Below are positions 11,511 through 26,937 of a stretch of 64,000 bases of DNA, in pieces. This DNA is from Castanea sativa (Eukaryota > Streptophyta > Magnoliopsida > Fagales > Fagaceae): NCBI RefSeq assembly GCF_040712315.1, contig NC_134016.1, forward strand, positions 1,589,501-1,653,500, given 5' to 3'. The position numbers and the translations under genes were made by a program. The notes beneath the pieces were generated by a model that saw nothing but the letters and a program-made list of their open reading frames with translations, was not told the origin of the DNA and did not search any database. The number at the start of each line of letters is the position of its first letter. Positions within the stretch are counted from its first letter, which is position 1.

Positions 11511-11565
11511 ATATGGCAAATGCATAAATTTCATAATCCAAATATGGCAAATGCATAAATTTCAT
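11511..11565 (+). repeat. 24-bp direct repeat, period 31
   Basis: ATATGGCAAATGCATAAATT plus TCAT is present exactly at 11511-11534 and again at 11542-11565, with AATCCAA between. Confidence 0.9.
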
Positions 11566-11599
11566 TGGATTACGATATATGAATGAAAAATTTTGACTA

Positions 11600-13690
11600 A
11601 AAAAACCTTTAGACAGATATAGTGCACACAATTAGCCTACTTTCTATAAAGTAATGCTAGATATACAAATTTTTTCACAAAAAATTTACAAATTATCGAT
11701 GCATAAAGTAATTATTAGTAAATAAAAATGTGGTATTAATAAGAAACCTATGAAAACCAATGAGAAGCTGATCACATCAACCGTTTATAAAAATATTGTT
11801 AAATAGTTTGTGGTTGTACTATTATTTTTATTAATACTATAGAAAAATAAAGACAATTCATTTATTTTATGACAAAATCACATTAAATTGTCAATAAAAA
11901 AATCCATATTAGAGAGAAGGCATAAATAAGTGGACTTTTTTATGTTTATGCACCTGTACATTCAAATTCCAAAACTAATCACAAATATTAAAAATTGAAA
12001 AGAAAAATTACATCCAATCATTTGGTCTAAATTATTGTTCTCCATTCTTCATCAGTGAATTTTCAATCCAAAAAGGGCCCTTCCTTCTCAAAAGTGAAAA
12101 ATGCTAACCATAACACATGACCTCTTCTATTTACTTTGGAGCTCTAGTAAGTCACATACATGCTGTAAGTATTTGGAAAGCAGAGAAGACACTACTATTA
12201 TTAGAAGAGGGGAACTTCACGTCTATCATTAGGTCTGTTTTTTTTTTTTTTTTTTTTTTAATTAATGTAAATGGAACCTTGTAGGACCGAAGTCATTACT
12301 GTCTTCTTTAATTTCTCATGTTCACATTCATGCTTGAAAATTTTTAACTTTTTTTTCTCATGTTCACATTTTAAATAGAAAAAATGTCACCTTCATTATT
12401 ACAAATTGTCTTTGTCTTCCAACGAATTCAAATTCTCTTTAATACTCTACTGTGCATGAGTCACTTTCTGCTTTATTTCTTCTTATTTACAAAGAAATTA
12501 CTCGTTGGAAGACTCCTCTGAATGCCCCTTTTTGGAATAATATTTCACCTTTAAACATTTTTAAATGGGAAAAATTAGTGAATTCTCTAATAATATTGGT
12601 TTTTAAAATATTTTATAAAATTTTGATTAATTTCTCTTTAATTTTTAATAGAAAAAAGAAAACTTATGGGTTAATTTTGATCTAAACTAAACTCCTATCA
12701 TATTTGTTTAAAAGTAGCTACTCCTTTTGATTAAGGTAGTTTTAATTCAATCCATCTTGACTCTAATCAATTTAGGTGAAACACAAATTCAATCACGTAA
12801 GAAGAAAAAATCAAATCAAATCTCACCTGATGTCTAAATTTTGGTCCTCTTCACCATGTCAAACCCAAACTCAATGGTGTAAACAAATAAAATAAAAAAG
12901 CAAAAGCAAATTAAAAAATCTTACCTGAATTCTATCTAAATTTTGGCCATCATCTTCCCTCCCCCTGTGTTTGTTTCTAAAAAAATAAATAATAATAATA
13001 ATAAAGGACAACAACAACTGGCCATAGTCACCATCCACTTGAATAAGTTTCATCCTTTACAATTATTGTATCGTTTGACCATTTTTGTCAGTATTCAATC
13101 AACACCTTTTACTTTACCTCTTTTCAGTTTTTCCAATTTATACTTTAACTTCTTTTTAGGCCTTTCCTTTTTAATCAACTTCAACTTTATACTCTAACTT
13201 TTTTTTTTTTCATTTAAAAAAAAAAAAACAAGGCCTTTCTCAAAATCAATGAAAAAAAAAAAAAAATCTTTTTAGGCAATTCACCTACGCTTGTTCTACA
13301 TAATTCTTTTTTTCCTTTTTCTTTTAAGTGTCCATTTTGAATTTATTTTTTTTTTTTGGTAATATATATATACACACATAATATGAAAAAAAAAAGTTAA
13401 GAGTTAAATTATTTTTAAAAAAACTAAAATTTAAACTCTTTGAAATAAAACTTAAACAAAAAGTAGTGTGAGACTTATAAATAAATAGGCAATTTAAGTA
13501 AAATGCTATTTTTTTTTTAATGCTTAATCGATTGTCAAATGCACACAAATTTTACATCAAATCTTACTTAGTTTTATTAAAATTCTATGTCAATTCTTAC
13601 GTAGTTTTATTAATCATATTTTTATCCTTTCCACATGTAAGTAAAAGCTAGCCAGACAATGAGGTATTGTATATTACATACACTTATCAA
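11600..13690. other. Gene-free AT-rich stretch
   Basis: Poly-T (12239-12259), poly-A and AAT repeats with low-complexity Phe/Asn/Leu reading frames. I see no gene or definable element. Confidence 0.55.
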
Positions 13691-13691
13691 T

Positions 13692-13856
13692 AGTTGTGAG
13701 TTCCAGCTAGTTCAACTGATAAAATCTTTGATGGTTGAATAAGAGATTTGGAGTTCAATCTCCGCCTACACCAAAAATTGATTAGTGTCTTGGTCTGATA
13801 ATAAAAAGTTATCATCAGGAGCTAACGTCATAGGTTAAAACTCTCACTAAAAAAAT
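13692..13856 (+). mobile_element. tRNA-derived SINE, copy 1
   Basis: AGCTAGTTCAACTGATAAA is A-box-like and GGAGTTCAATCTCCGCCTAC is B-box-like. They are followed by the non-tRNA body CACCAAAAATTGATTAGTG, TTGGTCTGAT and AAGTTATCATCAGGAGC. A second diverged copy at 15000-15120 shares the same order. Confidence 0.65.
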
Positions 13857-13872
13857 GTTGTAAAATAGTATA

Positions 13873-14235
13873 TGATGCAGCGTGGGCGTGTAGAAGCAGA
13901 ATCTGTAATACACAATTACTACAACTCTTCCACAAAACCTAAGTTCCACAAGAGCACTAGGCTAGTAGGCAAAATAATAGAGAAAACCTCTTTAACAAGC
14001 TTTTATTAATCAACACACATAACAACCATAATTAACCTCTCTATAAAGAGTATTTATAGGAATAGAATTTCTCATACTCCTTTTAGGAAAAGAAATAATA
14101 AACTTACTTCTACTTGAGAAAGGAAAAACAATTTAACTAGAAAAAGAAAAACAATTAAAATCCTAATTTAACTAGGAAAAAGAAAACAACATAAACTATT
14201 AAAATATTTCATTCTTCCTTAACCAATCTGCATCA
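13873..14235 (-). mobile_element. LTR of a retrotransposon (3' LTR, minus strand)
   Basis: A 363-bp block begins TGATGCAG and ends CTGCATCA, a perfect 8-bp terminal inverted repeat with canonical TG...CA ends. On the minus strand the preceding internal sequence reads through 'LQNSRTSFPQPQENDADW' across the LTR edge. This is a typical C-terminal tail of a plant Ty3/gypsy polyprotein. No second LTR is present, so the element is truncated. Confidence 0.7.
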
Positions 14236-14840
14236 TTCTCTTGGGGTTGGGGAAAACTCGTCCTCGAGTTTTGTAGCAATCTTTCACGATCAATTGGAAC
14301 CCCGAATTATCCTCTCTATCCTATTCTTCTGTGCCAGACAAGACGAATCAATATTCTACTTATTAATCCTTTTCTCACTCATAATAAATCTTGATGTACG
14401 AATTTTTATTCTTGACCTCTTTTGCCACAATGGGATATATGAAACAAGTACTAAAAAAGAATAATCCATGCACACACCCATAAACTTCATATTGCCTCCT
14501 CCGCAAAAATTACTTAAAATCACTTGTTCACACCTCTTGTTGACCTCTATCAATTCTTGTTCAATAAAATCCTCCCAAAAGGGATCAATAAAGTTTTCCA
14601 AATTAATATTAAATATATAATCAGGAAAAATTTTGTTGAGCTCATCAACCCCAATGAAATCATAGTGTTTAATGTGATCAAGTTTAAACTTTAGTAGATT
14701 AAAACTTCATTCATCAATAGAGAACTCATCTATTGTTGAACAAACCAATTGTACCAACGTATGATTGTAATCAATAAAATCAATAACCTCTTGTTTTTTA
14801 ATGTTGAAAATCTCATCAACGGTAATTTGATAGTTATAAC
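14236..14840 (-). pseudogene. Internal region fragment of the adjoining gypsy-type element
   Basis: Minus-strand frame with 'LNKIFPDYIFNINLENFIDP' and 'EDFIEQELIEVNKRC', open from 14601 down to 14356. It is preceded by a related frame with a stop around 14700. It has no protease, RT or integrase motif. Its position directly inside the LTR says it belongs to the retroelement; function unknown. Confidence 0.45.
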
Positions 14841-14907
14841 TAGGAGATTTGAACCCTGAATGTTTTAAAAATATGAGGAGGTGTTAATTGGATGAGCTAC
14901 AATCATA
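14838..14907 (-). mobile_element. SINE-like fragment
   Basis: On the minus strand TTGTAGCTCATCCAATTAAC (A-box-like) and GGGTTCAAATCTCC (B-box-like) are about 30 bp apart. Confidence 0.4.
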
Positions 14908-14999
14908 TCTATAGTTCTATATGTAAATTCTCACTTTTAATACCATAGAAGAATTTAAACTAAAGCACAAAATATAATAAGATTAAGTGGCTTTCAAAC

Positions 15000-15120
15000 T
15001 TCCAGTCAGTTTAATTAGTAAAGTGTTTTATTATCAAATAAGAGATCTAAGTGTCAATTCTTACCTACACCAAAAACAAATTGATGGTTTTGACCTGATG
15101 ATAGAAAACAATCCTCATGT
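15000..15120 (+). mobile_element. tRNA-derived SINE, copy 2 (diverged)
   Basis: TTCCAGTCAGTTTAATTAGTAAAG, AATAAGAGATCTAAGTGTCAATTC and CTACACCAAAAACAAATTGAT align in order with the copy at 13692. The CCTGATGAT block also matches, with many substitutions. A TG/TA microsatellite follows (15121-15160). Confidence 0.55.
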
Positions 15121-15123
15121 GCA

Positions 15124-15158
<35 letters not shown>

Positions 15159-15734
15159 TTTAAAGCAAACAATTATTAACTCTATTTGAGTAATAGAAAA
15201 ATGATTGATGGTCACAGGTGGTTATCTTATAAAATAAAAAGTCTATAACAACATTACAACAAATAGGATGATATGAAAAATAAATAATGAAACAAATTTA
15301 AAACATCCCGAAAATTTTGATAACAATTTATTTATTTATTTATATGTTAACAATTTTGGTAAACTTATAATGAGTCTTATTATGACTCTATGAGTTATGA
15401 CTAAACTATATCTTACAACTTATAATACTTTCGTTAAGCAACATTGTGCAACCATGATGTGTATGACCTCACTTGTATTAATAAAAAAAAGTATATTTTT
15501 AAATATAAAATGAATAAGGAAACTTTACATAAATTTCTAGAAACTCTTGGTGGTTCGTCGGTTTTGATTTTCTGCAACTTTGTGTTCCTGTTGTTCTGTA
15601 GGGAATGGTTGTTTGTTCAAACTTGATTCATTAACATTATGAAAGATTTTGGACGAGTATTTCATTGAAAAACTTTAAACTTTTTTTTTGTTGGTAAATA
15701 AGGACAACATATATTAAACACCAGTAATACATTA

Positions 15735-17530
15735 CAGAGAATGATAAGCAATCCTTATCAAAGTTAAAAGAGATTGTCATGTGGTATTGCTCCTTATCTG
15801 GTCAAGGCATTAATTTTGCAAAATCTGATTTGTTCTGCACCCCTAATATACCTCCTAACATTCAACAGTCCTTGGCTGAAAATCTGCAAGTTAACCGTGT
15901 CCTCAAGCCTAGCAAGTATTTAGGAACAGAATTCAAATTGAGAGGCAAAAGAGTCATGGACTTTCAAGACTTAGAAGATAAGATGCAGGCTAAACTTCAG
16001 GGTTGGAAAGCAAGAATTTTGTCTCAAGCAAGTAGAACCACCCTCATAACGTCAGTCTTGCAATCAATGCCTCTCTATACCTTCCAATGCTTTAAGGTAC
16101 CAGAAATTATTTGCAGCAAATTAGATGCAACAATAAGGGCTTTTTGGTGGGGGCATGATTTGGGTACTAGGAAATTACATCTGATTCGGTGGGATAAAAT
16201 TTGCCAGACAAAAAGCAATGGTGGCTTTGGTTTCAAGAAGTTTAGCACCTTTAATAAGGCTATGCTGGCAAAACAATTTTGGAGGATCCAAAACTCCCTA
16301 GACTCACTCCTTGCTAGAACCTTTAAAGCAAAATACTTCCCTAGAACTCACCTGCAAGGATGCATACCTAAACCCAATCACTCATGGACTTGGAAAAATA
16401 TTGCAAAACCTCAATTTGCAGAACTGGGAAAAGGCAGATGGTTAGTTGGATCAGGTCATCAAATCCCTCTCAACCATCTTGATTGGTTTAACATCTCAGA
16501 CCATAGCCTGAGAGACCACAATCTCCTCAAAAGTACAGTGGCTGATCTTATTCATCCTAGCACAAAAACTTGGAATTGGGATTTACTTGGGAGGTTATTT
16601 GACCACAACACTTGTGTAGAAATCAGCAAAATTCCTGTTGCTAAAACGGATAGAGTTCCAAACATGCTAGCATGGAAGTACTCTGATTTAGGGGAATATA
16701 ATGTTGCCAAAGCTTACTCTTTGATTCAACAAATTCATAATGCAAACACAAGAACAGACCACATCACAAAAGATATCCCTAAATCTGTTTGGAAAGCTTT
16801 GTGGAAAGTGAAGCTACCTATGAAAATTATTACCTTTACCTAGAAGTTATTGCATGATAGTCTACCAGTGTTGACAAACCTGATCATAAGAGGCATTCAA
16901 ACAACCAACAGATGCCTAATGTGTGAAGAAGGGGAGGAAACAATGTCTAACCTGTTTCTTCAATGCCCTTTTGCTAGGGCTGTCTGGTATGGCTCATCAC
17001 TTGGCATCAGAACTTCGGATCTGAACCAACTTTCTGTAAAACAATGGCTTCTCAGTCATATCACTACCACCAACATGCCAGCTCAGACAAAGCAAAGTTC
17101 TCTTCAATCAATCTTCACTATCCTATGGACAATGTGGACCCATAGGAACTTGGTTTCTCACATCTCAATCTTATATTTGCAGGTACAAGGAGGCTTTTAA
17201 TCTGTATCAGGGGTACAATCATAGTCAAAGGAGCAGGAATAGAACAAGGGAGTGCAGACAGAATTGGCAACTTCTGATAAAGGTGGCAGCTACCAAAAAC
17301 AAAAGAGAAAGAACCAAAAGGAGTGGATTTGCTGTTGAAGCTAGGAGCTTGGATGGATCAATTTTGTTCAGGGGGGGAGCAAGCAGTGGTGAAAAAACAC
17401 ACCATCAAGCAGCTTAGAAAGCTTTTTTGTTGGCCCTGATGAAAGCAAGGGATCTAGGATATCAGAGACTGTATGTACTTATTATGATAAATATTTGGTT
17501 CAAATATGCAACAATGTCAAGAAGGCAGGG
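15735..17530 (+). pseudogene. LINE ORF2 3' half: RT C-terminus, zf-RVT, RNase H (inverted segment)
   Basis: The frame opens before 15779 with 'WYCSLSGQGINFAKSDLF' (RT after the catalytic box). It continues through the RT thumb/connection: 'SKYLGTEFKLRG', 'WKARILSQASRTTLITSVLQ', 'IRAFWWGHD' and 'GGFGFKKFSTFNKAMLAKQF'. A TAG at 16841 interrupts 'ITFT-KLLHDSLP', where a Trp is expected. Next is the zf-RVT motif 'CLMCEEGEETMSNLFLQCPF', then degraded RNase H ('MKARDLGYQRL', then in another frame 'DKYLVQICNNVKKAG'). It stops before the RNase H end. The 3' part of a minus-strand LINE lies here on the plus strand. Confidence 0.85.
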
Positions 17531-17534
17531 TTTC

Positions 17535-18299
17535 CATGATTTAGTTAATCCAAATGCTGCTAAAGTTCATTGAGGTTAACACAGCTCTAAGAAAGTTCCA
17601 ACTCACTCTATCATAAGCCTTGCACATGTCAACTTTTAGAGCCCCATACCCTTTTTTCCTACCCTTTTTTTTCCTCGTAGCATCCATAATTTCATGAGCT
17701 AACAGGATATTATCAGAGATGCCTCTACCTTGTATAAAGGCATTTTGGAAGGGTGAGATGAGGGAATTCATAAGTGCCTTCAGTCTATTAACCATAATCT
17801 TTGTAATGATTTTATAAGTGACATTACAAAGATTGATGGGTCTAAACTGAGTCATCTCCTCAGGAACACTCACCTTAGGAATGAGGGTAATGGAGGTTTT
17901 ATTTAGGGATTTGAGCAAGGAGTCTGAATGAAAGAAAGCTTGGGTTGATTTAAATATATCTTGCTTCACCACTGCCCAATAATCTTGGAAGAAAAAGGCT
18001 GGAATACCATCTAGGCCAGAGGCTTTATGAGCTCCTAATTGGAATACAACCATTTCTATTTCATCATTTGAAATTGGGCTATCCAATTGATGGACTTGAT
18101 GTTGGCTCAATTTAGGAATAGGTAAGGTACTTAGATTTTCAAGAATGGATTAAAAGGAATTGGAGTTTGGTTCATAGAATCTATCCTTAAAGTGCTTTAC
18201 CAACAAATCTTTAATTTCCTCAATATTATTGGTGCTACTCCCATCCTCTCTTCTAAGTAGTGTAATCCTATTTCTTGCTCTCCTCTGATTCACAATAGT
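17535..18299 (-). pseudogene. LINE ORF2: N-terminal reverse transcriptase
   Basis: On the minus strand: 'AHKASGLDGIPAFFFQDYW', 'LNKTSITLIPKV', 'FRPINLCNVTYKIITKIMVN', 'ISPFQNAFIQGRGISDNILL' and 'KVDMCKAYDRVSWNFL' (RT motif A with its Asp). The sequence ends at 'SSIWIN', stop, 'IME'. After that the conserved RGLRQGDPLSP and FADD segments should come but do not. Stops near 18297 and 18150 separate it from the endonuclease. Confidence 0.85.
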
Positions 18300-19382
18300 C
18301 TAGAAATACTTAGTATTCCTATCATCTTGAATAATCCAATTGCTTCTAGCTTTTTGAGCCCACTTGATTTCTTCCCCATCCATCAAGTTTTCTTGATCCT
18401 CCCTAAGAATTTTCTCATTCCTAACATCCATTAAAGTTTGAACTGAGTTTTTCAGAGTTTGAAGGATTTTCTGTTTGTCCTTGATCTCCCTTTCCACCTT
18501 TCCAAAAACTCTCCAATTCCACTCACTAAAGGTCCTTTTTACATTATTTATCTTATATTGTAAATTGAAAGCTCTAGAGCCAGTAGTGTTAGCATCCCAT
18601 TCTGATTTTACAACATCCCCACAATCCTCATAAGTACTCCACATTCTCTCTAATCTAAAAGGTCTCCTCCTAAATGGTAGTTGTACTTCAAAGCCTAATA
18701 AGATAGACCCGTGATCAGATCTAATGATTTGGTGATTGTGAAGAGCATATTGTGGGTAGGAATTAATCCACTCCACAGAGGCAAATGCTCTATCCAGTCT
18801 CTCCATGACAAAATATTCATCCTCCCTTCGATTCATCCAAGTGAAATTCTGGCACTTAGCCTTAAGAGCACATAATTCCAAATCATTAAGAGTTTGTTGG
18901 AATAGATCTGCTCCAGCAATGCTATTACTATGGAAAGTAAATTTGTCCTCATCATTTAAAACTTGGTCGAAATCACCTATGCACAACCAGTTTGGAAGAG
19001 CAATTTTCCTAATTTGCAATAATTCTAACCAAACATCCTTCCTTTTAGCTAACTCAAGATGACCATAAAAAAAAGTAATGGAAAGAGGGGTACCTTTGTG
19101 ATCTAGAAGGTTGGCAGGGATCATATTTTTGGAGCTATGTTGGATTAGGAGGTTGTGCTCTGGCATCCATCCCAACAGCAACCCTCCATTAAGTCCCACA
19201 CGAGGAACCTCCCACCCATTCCAAAAGCCACATCTTCTCAACACTTCAAAACCCTTATCTTCTTCCAACTTTGCCTCCATCAAAAATAGTATATTTGGTC
19301 TATGGTCTTGGGCCTTTTTTTGACCCTGTAGAACTGCAAAGGATTTGCCTAGCCCTCTACAGTTCTAGCTCAAGATCCTCAT
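18300..19382 (-). pseudogene. LINE ORF2: apurinic-type endonuclease domain
   Basis: ATG at 19382 gives 'MRILS-NCRGLGKSFAVLQ', with a TAG where the family has Trp. It continues 'RPNILFLMEAKLEED', 'GLNGGLLLGWM', 'WLCIGDFDQVL', 'CQNFTWMNRRED', 'MERLDRAFASVEW' and 'RSDHGSILLGF'. These are the usual blocks of plant L1 endonucleases: active-site Glu in LMEAK, Asp in GDFD and the final SDH. GDFDQVL differs from the common GDFN form. The domain nicks target DNA during retrotransposition. Confidence 0.9.
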
Positions 19383-19989
19383 GGTTGATGGGGAAGCTAT
19401 TGTAGGCCAACTTCCCAAAGCCTATCTTCAGATTCAGTTTCCATAGGAATTCCTGAGGTGCTTGCTTGAATATCTTAAATATTGTCTTCTTCATCTTGAG
19501 AACTGTTCCTTTGAAAGTGGCAACAACATAATCTCAATATAATGTTGCGTGCTAACTACTAAGAGCATCTCCAACAGCTTCTTTATATTTTTGTACTGTT
19601 TGGACAATAAATAGTGAGATTTATCTTTAATCTACCTACTTTTTCAAATACATCTTCTCACAGATTCTCTATCTCATTTTAATATTATTTCTTCATTCAT
19701 TATTTATTCATATTTTAACATACATATCCCCATCCCCACTCCTTTCTTTACTAATTTTTTATTCTGTTTTATTCTTTTGCTAATGAACAGTAGCACATCA
19801 GGTTTGGAGAATAATGATTCATTAGCAAAAAACTTTTTGAGTTTTTTCCACTCCCAATATCAAGTCTGATTCTTTTCCTTGAGCATCTTGTGCAGCTAGT
19901 AATGTTCGTATCTGAATTGGTATTTGTAGAGGAATTGGGGTTGTTATCTTGTGAGGGGTGAGGGGGGGGGGGGGGGGGTTATTGGGCTT

Positions 19990-21930
19990 GGAGAACTTGG
20001 TGGACCTGGCCCAAGCGTCAAAGTTTCAACCCCACCCAACAGGTTGCTTATTTGCGTAACAGTCAATGATGTATCCTATTGTGTGGGCTCAGATTCATGG
20101 TAGGGACAGTTCAGATTTTGAGGTATGACAGGTTGGGCTTCCTCTGTTTGATTTGGTAAAAGATTAGGGCCATCACTAGGCCCACATGATTCAAATCTAA
20201 ATCTCCCGCGATCCACTCTCTGAACTAGGGTTTCTATAAAAGAATCTGGTGATTCTGGAATGCAGCCTTTCCTCCACGGGCCATTCTGTGCAACCTCTAG
20301 TCTCTCTTCATTCAAACTGTCCTGAATCCTGATTAAACATTATGGCAGTAGTATCACTCTCTGTCTCCGAACCTTCAAAGTGGCCAAGTGGGGGCGTTGG
20401 CTATGTCCATTTGTAACAAAAGGTCCATGGCCCTCAATCCAAGCCCATTTCAGAGAAGAATTCTCAGGCAGCAACCATGGGGGTGTAGAAGATAAACTTG
20501 TGGTACGGGTTGTGTGTTCTGTTTGAGGATTAACAGGGGCGCTTGGTTCTGCAAAGGTGGATGCATCATTGTTATAAGCATTGTCCAAGTCACTCAGATT
20601 GGGGTCAGTTGAGGTTAAGGAATTAGCAGGGGTAGGGGGTACAGTTCTGGGATTCAGATTGAGAAGGTTAATGGCTGCGTGGAGTGAGGTGTCAGAATTT
20701 TGTGTTTGAGTAGAAAGGGATTAGTGCTTTGAGGGATTGAGTTGTTACCAACTGAAGGTTCATGAGGTGGGGGTGGGGGGCTTGAGGTACTAGGATCAAG
20801 GTAGTCACAAGAGAGGTTTGGAGGGTTTGCATGTCCAGTATTTGGGTCAAGATGTCCAAATCTAACCTGGGTAGTCCTGTGAAAAGCTCTAAGTTCATTG
20901 GAGAACTATGGGTTCAACACATCAAACCGAAACTGAACCTAGTGAATCTCTTGAATCCTCATTCTCTGCCTGTATAACATCCTCTCAATGTCATCCATAC
21001 ACTGTGTGCATTGCCCTTCTAGTGTGTCCTATAAGCCCACATCTATTGCATAATTTATGTACCCTCTCATAACGACATTGTATCCAGAAATTTGAACCTT
21101 CCTCCATGCAAAGCATAAAACCTGCAAGTACTGGAGCCCTCATAAATCTTATATTCCTAGGTATATATTTTGTCTTCCCAATCAACCCTCTCTACTATAC
21201 CCATTAATTGGCCTAGATACTCTGCAAGATCCGGGTACTAATATTCTAAGGGAAGACCATGCAGTTGGACCCAAACAGAAATATGATTTAGTTGAAGATT
21301 ACTTAAAACCAGGTTTGGCCTCCATTTCTCAAGGATGAAGAAAGCCCCTTCCACTGCCCAGGGACCTTCACAAATGTGTGTTAGATCCTCCATGTACTTA
21401 AAGTGAAGTACATAAAAATAGGATTCTCTCCCTACAACAGTAACAGGTCCTCTGATTCTCCATGCACTATTAATAATGTGTTGTAAATAACTCACCGAAA
21501 ATTTCTGATAGTCCAAGAGAAAGCCTATAGCACAGCGACTCCAGAACTCACGTTGTGCAGCAACATCTTCAGAATCCGGGTAGACTACTGGGCCATGCCT
21601 TGCAAAAGGGACTTCATCAATATCACTATAATGCAGATCAGATTCTACTTCCTCAGTAGCCATGTCAAGACTGTAGTTGGTATTGCTACTGTCAGTCCAC
21701 CCATACTCTCTGGCTTCAATGTCACTGTCCATTCCTTCCAGAGAGGCAGAGAAGCCGTGCATGCACCAAAGGGCTGTGCAGCGCAGCAAAAAAGTGAAGG
21801 TGTGACCACAAAGCAGACTAAGAAAAAACAAAGAACGAAAAGGATGTTTGGGAAAAGGAAACAAGAAACAAAAGGAATGACGGAGGAAAAAGGGGGAAAA
21901 CAGAGAATTTTGGGAAAAGAACAACAAGAG
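19990..21930 (-). pseudogene. LINE ORF1 (gag-like, DUF4283 and zinc knuckle)
   Basis: The start is probably 'MDSDIEAREYGWTDSSN' near 21735; an upstream in-frame Met extends to about 21927. 'AWRIRGPVTVVGRESYFYVL', 'CEGPWAVEGAFFILEKWRP' and 'HISVWVQLHGLPLEY' are the DUF4283 pattern. A TAG follows LPLEY at about 21238, then a frameshift near 21190. The frame then gives 'RNIRFMRAPVLAGFM', 'RYERVHKLCNRCGLIGHTRR', a zinc knuckle with its last Cys missing. Pro/Ser-rich remnants continue to about 20076. A run of 17 C (minus strand) lies at 19978-19962. ORF1 binds element RNA. Confidence 0.8.
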
Positions 21931-22597
21931 AGAAGAAGAAAAAGAACTAAAAAAGGTCAGTTTTGGCTTGGTTTGAGATACTAGAAGGAGAATATGTCAT
22001 CTTTTGTTTACTGGAAACTAGGAGTGAACACGCAGCTAACATGCACAGGTGGAGAAGGACGGGAACAATGATGACCCAAGTTTAGGAAAGTGTAAACCAT
22101 AAAGCCACCATAAAGAGATTTGACGGCTACACTTAGCACACTAAAAGAAGTACATCAAACGAAGGGTTGAGGAAACAAAGGGATGTGGGCAAAGGTTGCG
22201 GGCGGTAAACCCAAAAAGGGGGAAAAAGCTCTATCAGAGAGAAAAGCTTTTTACTTATACTGAATATTCTCAACAATCTGTACTGATGTGTGCATGTGTT
22301 TCAAAAAAAAAAAAAAAACTTTAATTTAAGAAACACATGATTGAGATTGAATTGATAAGAACCATAAAAGGCAAGAGAATATTGGATGAACTTAGTATGT
22401 TGAAGTGAATTTGTGCTTGCAACATCAACAAGATCTGCAATATCCAAAATTATTGACATCAATGACATACATCTACTTAGTAAACTCAATTCTTCAAGAA
22501 CACACCAACCTGAACATGTCCACGAAAAGTATAGATGTTTAAGGTTTATCTGCAGTAGGAATCCAAGGGACCAAAAGCTTTTGTTCATGAAGTTAAA

Positions 22598-25761
<3,164 letters not shown>

Positions 25762-25805
25762 TTTTGAATAAATGAAGCTCCAACTAGTAGTAGCATCAAT
25801 GAGTG

Positions 25806-25815
25806 TTAAATATAG
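25806..25815 (-). promoter_or_regulatory. TATA-like box of reductase copy 1
   Basis: Minus-strand TATATTTAAC about 45-55 nt upstream of the ATG of copy 1, an AT-rich core-promoter candidate. Positional inference only. Confidence 0.4.
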
Positions 25816-26786
25816 AAGAAAAAGAAAACGAGATGAGATAACTAGACAAGAGTAGCACTGTCAAAAATAATAGTGGTGTGATCAGCTAATGCTTCATGAT
25901 AGATAGTACTATGTTTGGACAAAAGGTGGATGAGGTCATTCGGATAAAGTTATACAACCCAAGAGTCCGGTTGCTCACTGGCATAGTGGCATTACGTGCT
26001 TTCCAATTATAAGGAGAGGTAAGCATTTACATAGGTCCGTATATGATAGAAAAATGTGTAAAATTTACGTAGTTTTGTCTAAAAATGATCCACATCAGTC
26101 TATATATAATTGTGTAAATTTACAAGTTAGCTAAAATAACTGTGTAAATTTACACCGATACTATTTATTTTGCATTTAGTTATTTTTTCTTTATATACGT
26201 ATCTTGAGGATGAAAGAAGAAAGTAGATGGTGGTTGTTGTGTGTGAAGAAAGAGAAACAATTAAAATAATGAAGAAAAACTGATATTTTAATGAAATGAA
26301 CTATAAAATAGATAATTTGATGTGTCGTTTTTTTTTTTTAAATAAGTATATAAAATAGAAAAAGTACATTCTTATACTAAAATAGAGAAAAATTTTTACA
26401 CAAAACTTTAAATTCTTTCAGCACCATCCTTATAATTCTGGAATTATTATAAAAAAAATTATGCATGATGTCAGTATTTTTAAGAGAAACATTAGGGTGG
26501 CTTTGAAGTGTTTAAAGCTGTAACCCAGCCAGTTATAGGGAATGGTTGGTTGTTTAAACTTGCTTCATTAACATCATGAAAGATTTCGGGCAAGTATTTT
26601 ATTGAAAAATCTTGATTTAAGAAATTCTAGCCAAGTTTAGTTCTAAGTTGTTTAAGTTTTGTTTGAAATTATTTTCAAGATAATTAGTAAGGGAGAACAC
26701 CAAATTGTTGAGTAGATCTTGAGTACAATGGTTTTACAAGCATGAAAATATTAGCATGACAATGATAATGACCACTGCGCACCCTT

Positions 26787-26937
26787 GGTGCGGTAGTCAC
26801 TCCACAAGTATAAGTGTTTGTGGAGTGTGGGAGGCAAGAATCGGGGTTCAAGTCTCTAGAAGAGAGTTTCACACGTATATACACTTAGATTAGGTTAGAG
26901 TAGAAATTCTATCTTGTATTAAAAAAAAAAAAAAAAA
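26787..26937 (+). mobile_element. Full-length tRNA-derived SINE with 7-bp target-site duplication
   Basis: CACCCTT precedes (26780-26786) and follows (26938-26944) the element. It begins GGTGCGGTAGTCACTCCACAAG (A-box region) and has GGGTTCAAGTCTC (B box). It ends TTAGGTTAGAGTAGAAATTC, then TATCTTGTATT and 17 A. A 5'-truncated copy with the same 3' body is at 58311-58400. Confidence 0.8.

Larger units (their letters stand above)
15679..22313 (-). mobile_element. Nearly full-length L1-type LINE with internally inverted 3' half
   Basis: The 11-bp word AAAAACTTTAA flanks the block at 15668-15678 and 22314-22324. Just inside the left copy is a T tract (15681-15689), then GTTGGTAAATAAGGACAACATATATTAAACAC. 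On the minus strand this is a LINE 3' end with poly-A, so the element inserted in minus orientation. From the right come ORF1 (gag-like) and ORF2 endonuclease and N-terminal RT, all on the minus strand down to about 17535. From about 15735 to 17530 the remaining RT, zinc-finger and RNase H parts are on the plus strand. The RT segment with the catalytic (F/Y)ADD box is missing from both pieces. An empty site is seen in the paralogous reductase flank at 26598-26625. Dead element. Confidence 0.85.

Noticed and set aside
18805..19323. Plus-strand frames of 70-85 codons
   Set aside because: They lie opposite the LINE endonuclease and have no family features.
21553..21984. 143-codon plus-strand frame rich in Lys/Arg
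   Set aside because: It is the antisense of LINE ORF1; the minus strand has the recognisable DUF4283 frame.
15735..22313. Classical twin-priming inversion of the LINE
   Set aside because: Twin priming would invert the 5' part and leave the 3' part next to the poly-A; here the 5' part and poly-A tail agree in strand and the middle 3' segment is inverted.
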